5,847 bases of DNA. Origin: Actinomycetota bacterium (GTDB lineage: Bacteria > Actinomycetota > Acidimicrobiia > Acidimicrobiales > AC-25). Every line of letters starts with the position of its first letter. Within the stretch, counting starts at the first letter, position 1. A model generated the notes under the pieces. It had not been told where the DNA came from. It saw only the letters and a list, made by a program, of their open reading frames with translations, and made no database searches. This document shows, piece by piece, positions 4,918 through 5,847 of the stretch. A program made the position numbers and the translations under genes. Location of the stretch: the NCBI GenBank assembly GCA_005888395.1, contig VAXF01000315.1, forward strand, positions 1 to 5,847. The letters are read 5' to 3'.

Positions 4918-5847
4918 GTGCCGTTCGTCGCCGGTCTCAAGTGCCGTGAGTGCGCGCGCCCGTACCCGGCCGAGGCGCTCCACGTGTGCGAGTTCTGCTT
5001 CGGCCCGCTGGAGGTGGTCTACGACTACGAGGCGATCGCCGGCGCGGTCAGCCGCGAGAAGATCGCCGCCGGTCCGCCCACCATCTGGCGATACGCCGAC
5101 CTGCTGCCGGCATCGGACCGCAGCCCGGTCAACCTCGGCGCCGGGTTCACACCGCTGGTCAGGGCCGACCGCCTCGCCGCCGAGCTCGGGCTGGGGGAGC
5201 TCTGGGTCAAGAACGACACGCTCAACCCGACCGGCTCGTTCAAGGACCGTGTCGTGTCGGTCGCGCTCACCAAGGCGCGCGAGCTCGGCTTCAAGGTGGC
5301 AGCGTGCGCGTCGACCGGGAACCTGGCCACGTCGGTGGCCGCCCATTCCGCCCGGGCAGGCATGGACTCGGTGGTGTTCATCCCAGCCGATCTGGAGGTC
5401 GGCAAGGTCGTCGCGACCGCTGTGTTCGGCGGGAAGCTCATCGCCGTCGAGGGGAACTACGACGACGTCAACCGCCTGTGCGCCGAGCTCGCCGGCGAGC
5501 GGCCGTCGTGGGCCTTCGTCAACGTCAACGTGCGCACGTACTACGCCGAGGGATCGAAGACGCTGGCCTTCGAGGTCGCCGAGCAGCTCGGCTGGCAGGC
5601 GCCCGACCACGTCGTCGTCCCGATCGCGTCGGGGAGCCAGCTGACCAAGGTCCACAAAGGCTTCGGCGAGCTGCACCGGGTCGGGCTGTTGGACGAGGAG
5701 CCGCACGTGCGGGTGTCGGGGGCCCAGGCCGAGGGGTGCTCGCCGGTGGCGACCGCCTTCGCGGCGGGCAGCGACCACATCAGGCCGGTCAAGCCGTCGA
5801 CCATCGCCAAGTCGCTCGCCATCGGCAACCCGGCCGACGGGTGGTAC
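4918..5847 (+). CDS. thrC: Threonine synthase, 3' end outside window
   Basis: This PLP enzyme converts O-phosphohomoserine to threonine and phosphate, the last step of threonine synthesis. Exactly 310 codons are visible from the GTG at 4918, uninterrupted to the window edge; the full protein is usually about 400-430 residues. The N-terminus has two CxxC pairs (C9/C12 and C24/C27), a zinc-ribbon-like element seen in many threonine synthases of this group, followed by IWRYADLLP near residue 60. LNPTGSFKDR places the PLP-binding lysine at K109. STGNLATS (132-139) is the substrate/PLP loop, and PIASGSQLTK (235-244) the glycine-rich phosphate-binding loop. AKSLAIGNPADGW near the cut edge is also characteristic. 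The start is supported by AGGAGGAG just upstream. Divergent from gpgS; no link to the solute genes is evident. A related PLP fold-type II enzyme is possible but less likely, given the N-terminal ribbon. Confidence 0.93.
   Translation, partial: MPFVAGLKCRECARPYPAEALHVCEFCFGPLEVVYDYEAIAGAVSREKIAAGPPTIWRYADLLPASDRSPVNLGAGFTPLVRADRLAAELGLGELWVKNDTLNPTGSFKDRVVSVALTKARELGFKVAACASTGNLATSVAAHSARAGMDSVVFIPADLEVGKVVATAVFGGKLIAVEGNYDDVNRLCAELAGERPSWAFVNVNVRTYYAEGSKTLAFEVAEQLGWQAPDHVVVPIASGSQLTKVHKGFGELHRVGLLDEEPHVRVSGAQAEGCSPVATAFAAGSDHIRPVKPSTIAKSLAIGNPADGWY

Noticed and set aside
4680..4940. N-terminal extension of gpgS to the ATG at 4940
   Set aside because: The extra 87 codons lack family resemblance, run through the divergent promoter region and overlap the thrC start.
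4687..5778. 363-codon open frame on the minus strand opposite thrC
   Set aside because: It lies antisense to threonine synthase and has shadow-type composition without motifs.
1..5847. Defence system, mobile element, CRISPR array or RNA gene
   Set aside because: No transposase, nuclease, repeat-spacer pattern, tRNA cloverleaf or rRNA sequence was found; the window consists of ordinary metabolic genes.

Overview
The window is very GC-rich and carries actinobacterial-type genes. The short glycerate kinase, the GT81 glucosyl-3-phosphoglycerate synthase and a threonine synthase with an N-terminal Cys4 ribbon point to an actinomycete, perhaps Acidimicrobiia. That placement is inferred from remembered family sequences, not from a search.

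Layout, left to right: (1) a minus-strand lipoprotein gene cut off by the left edge (1-643); (2) plus-strand trehalose-6-phosphate phosphatase otsB (692-1465); (3) minus-strand trehalose-6-phosphate synthase otsA (1480-2892), holding a perfect 45-bp in-frame tandem duplication; (4) a plus-strand glycerate kinase gene that looks broken, with its first codons (from 2899) in one frame, the remainder (3032-3853) in another, and the segment between them missing; (5) minus-strand glucosyl-3-phosphoglycerate synthase gpgS (3906-4679); (6) plus-strand threonine synthase thrC (from 4918), cut off by the right edge. Neighbouring genes are on opposite strands at every junction, so no two of them can share an ordinary operon transcript.

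Four of the six genes fit compatible-solute metabolism. OtsA and OtsB make trehalose from a nucleotide-activated glucose and glucose-6-phosphate. GpgS makes the phosphorylated precursor of glucosylglycerate from activated glucose and 3-phosphoglycerate. Glycerate kinase phosphorylates glycerate and could return glycerate released from glucosylglycerate to the phosphoglycerate pool. Threonine synthase and the lipoprotein have no evident link to this theme.

No RNA gene, mobile element, CRISPR array or defence system was recognised. The points most worth a second look are the otsA duplication, the glycerate kinase lesion, the clustering of two glucoside-solute pathways and the strictly alternating gene orientation.
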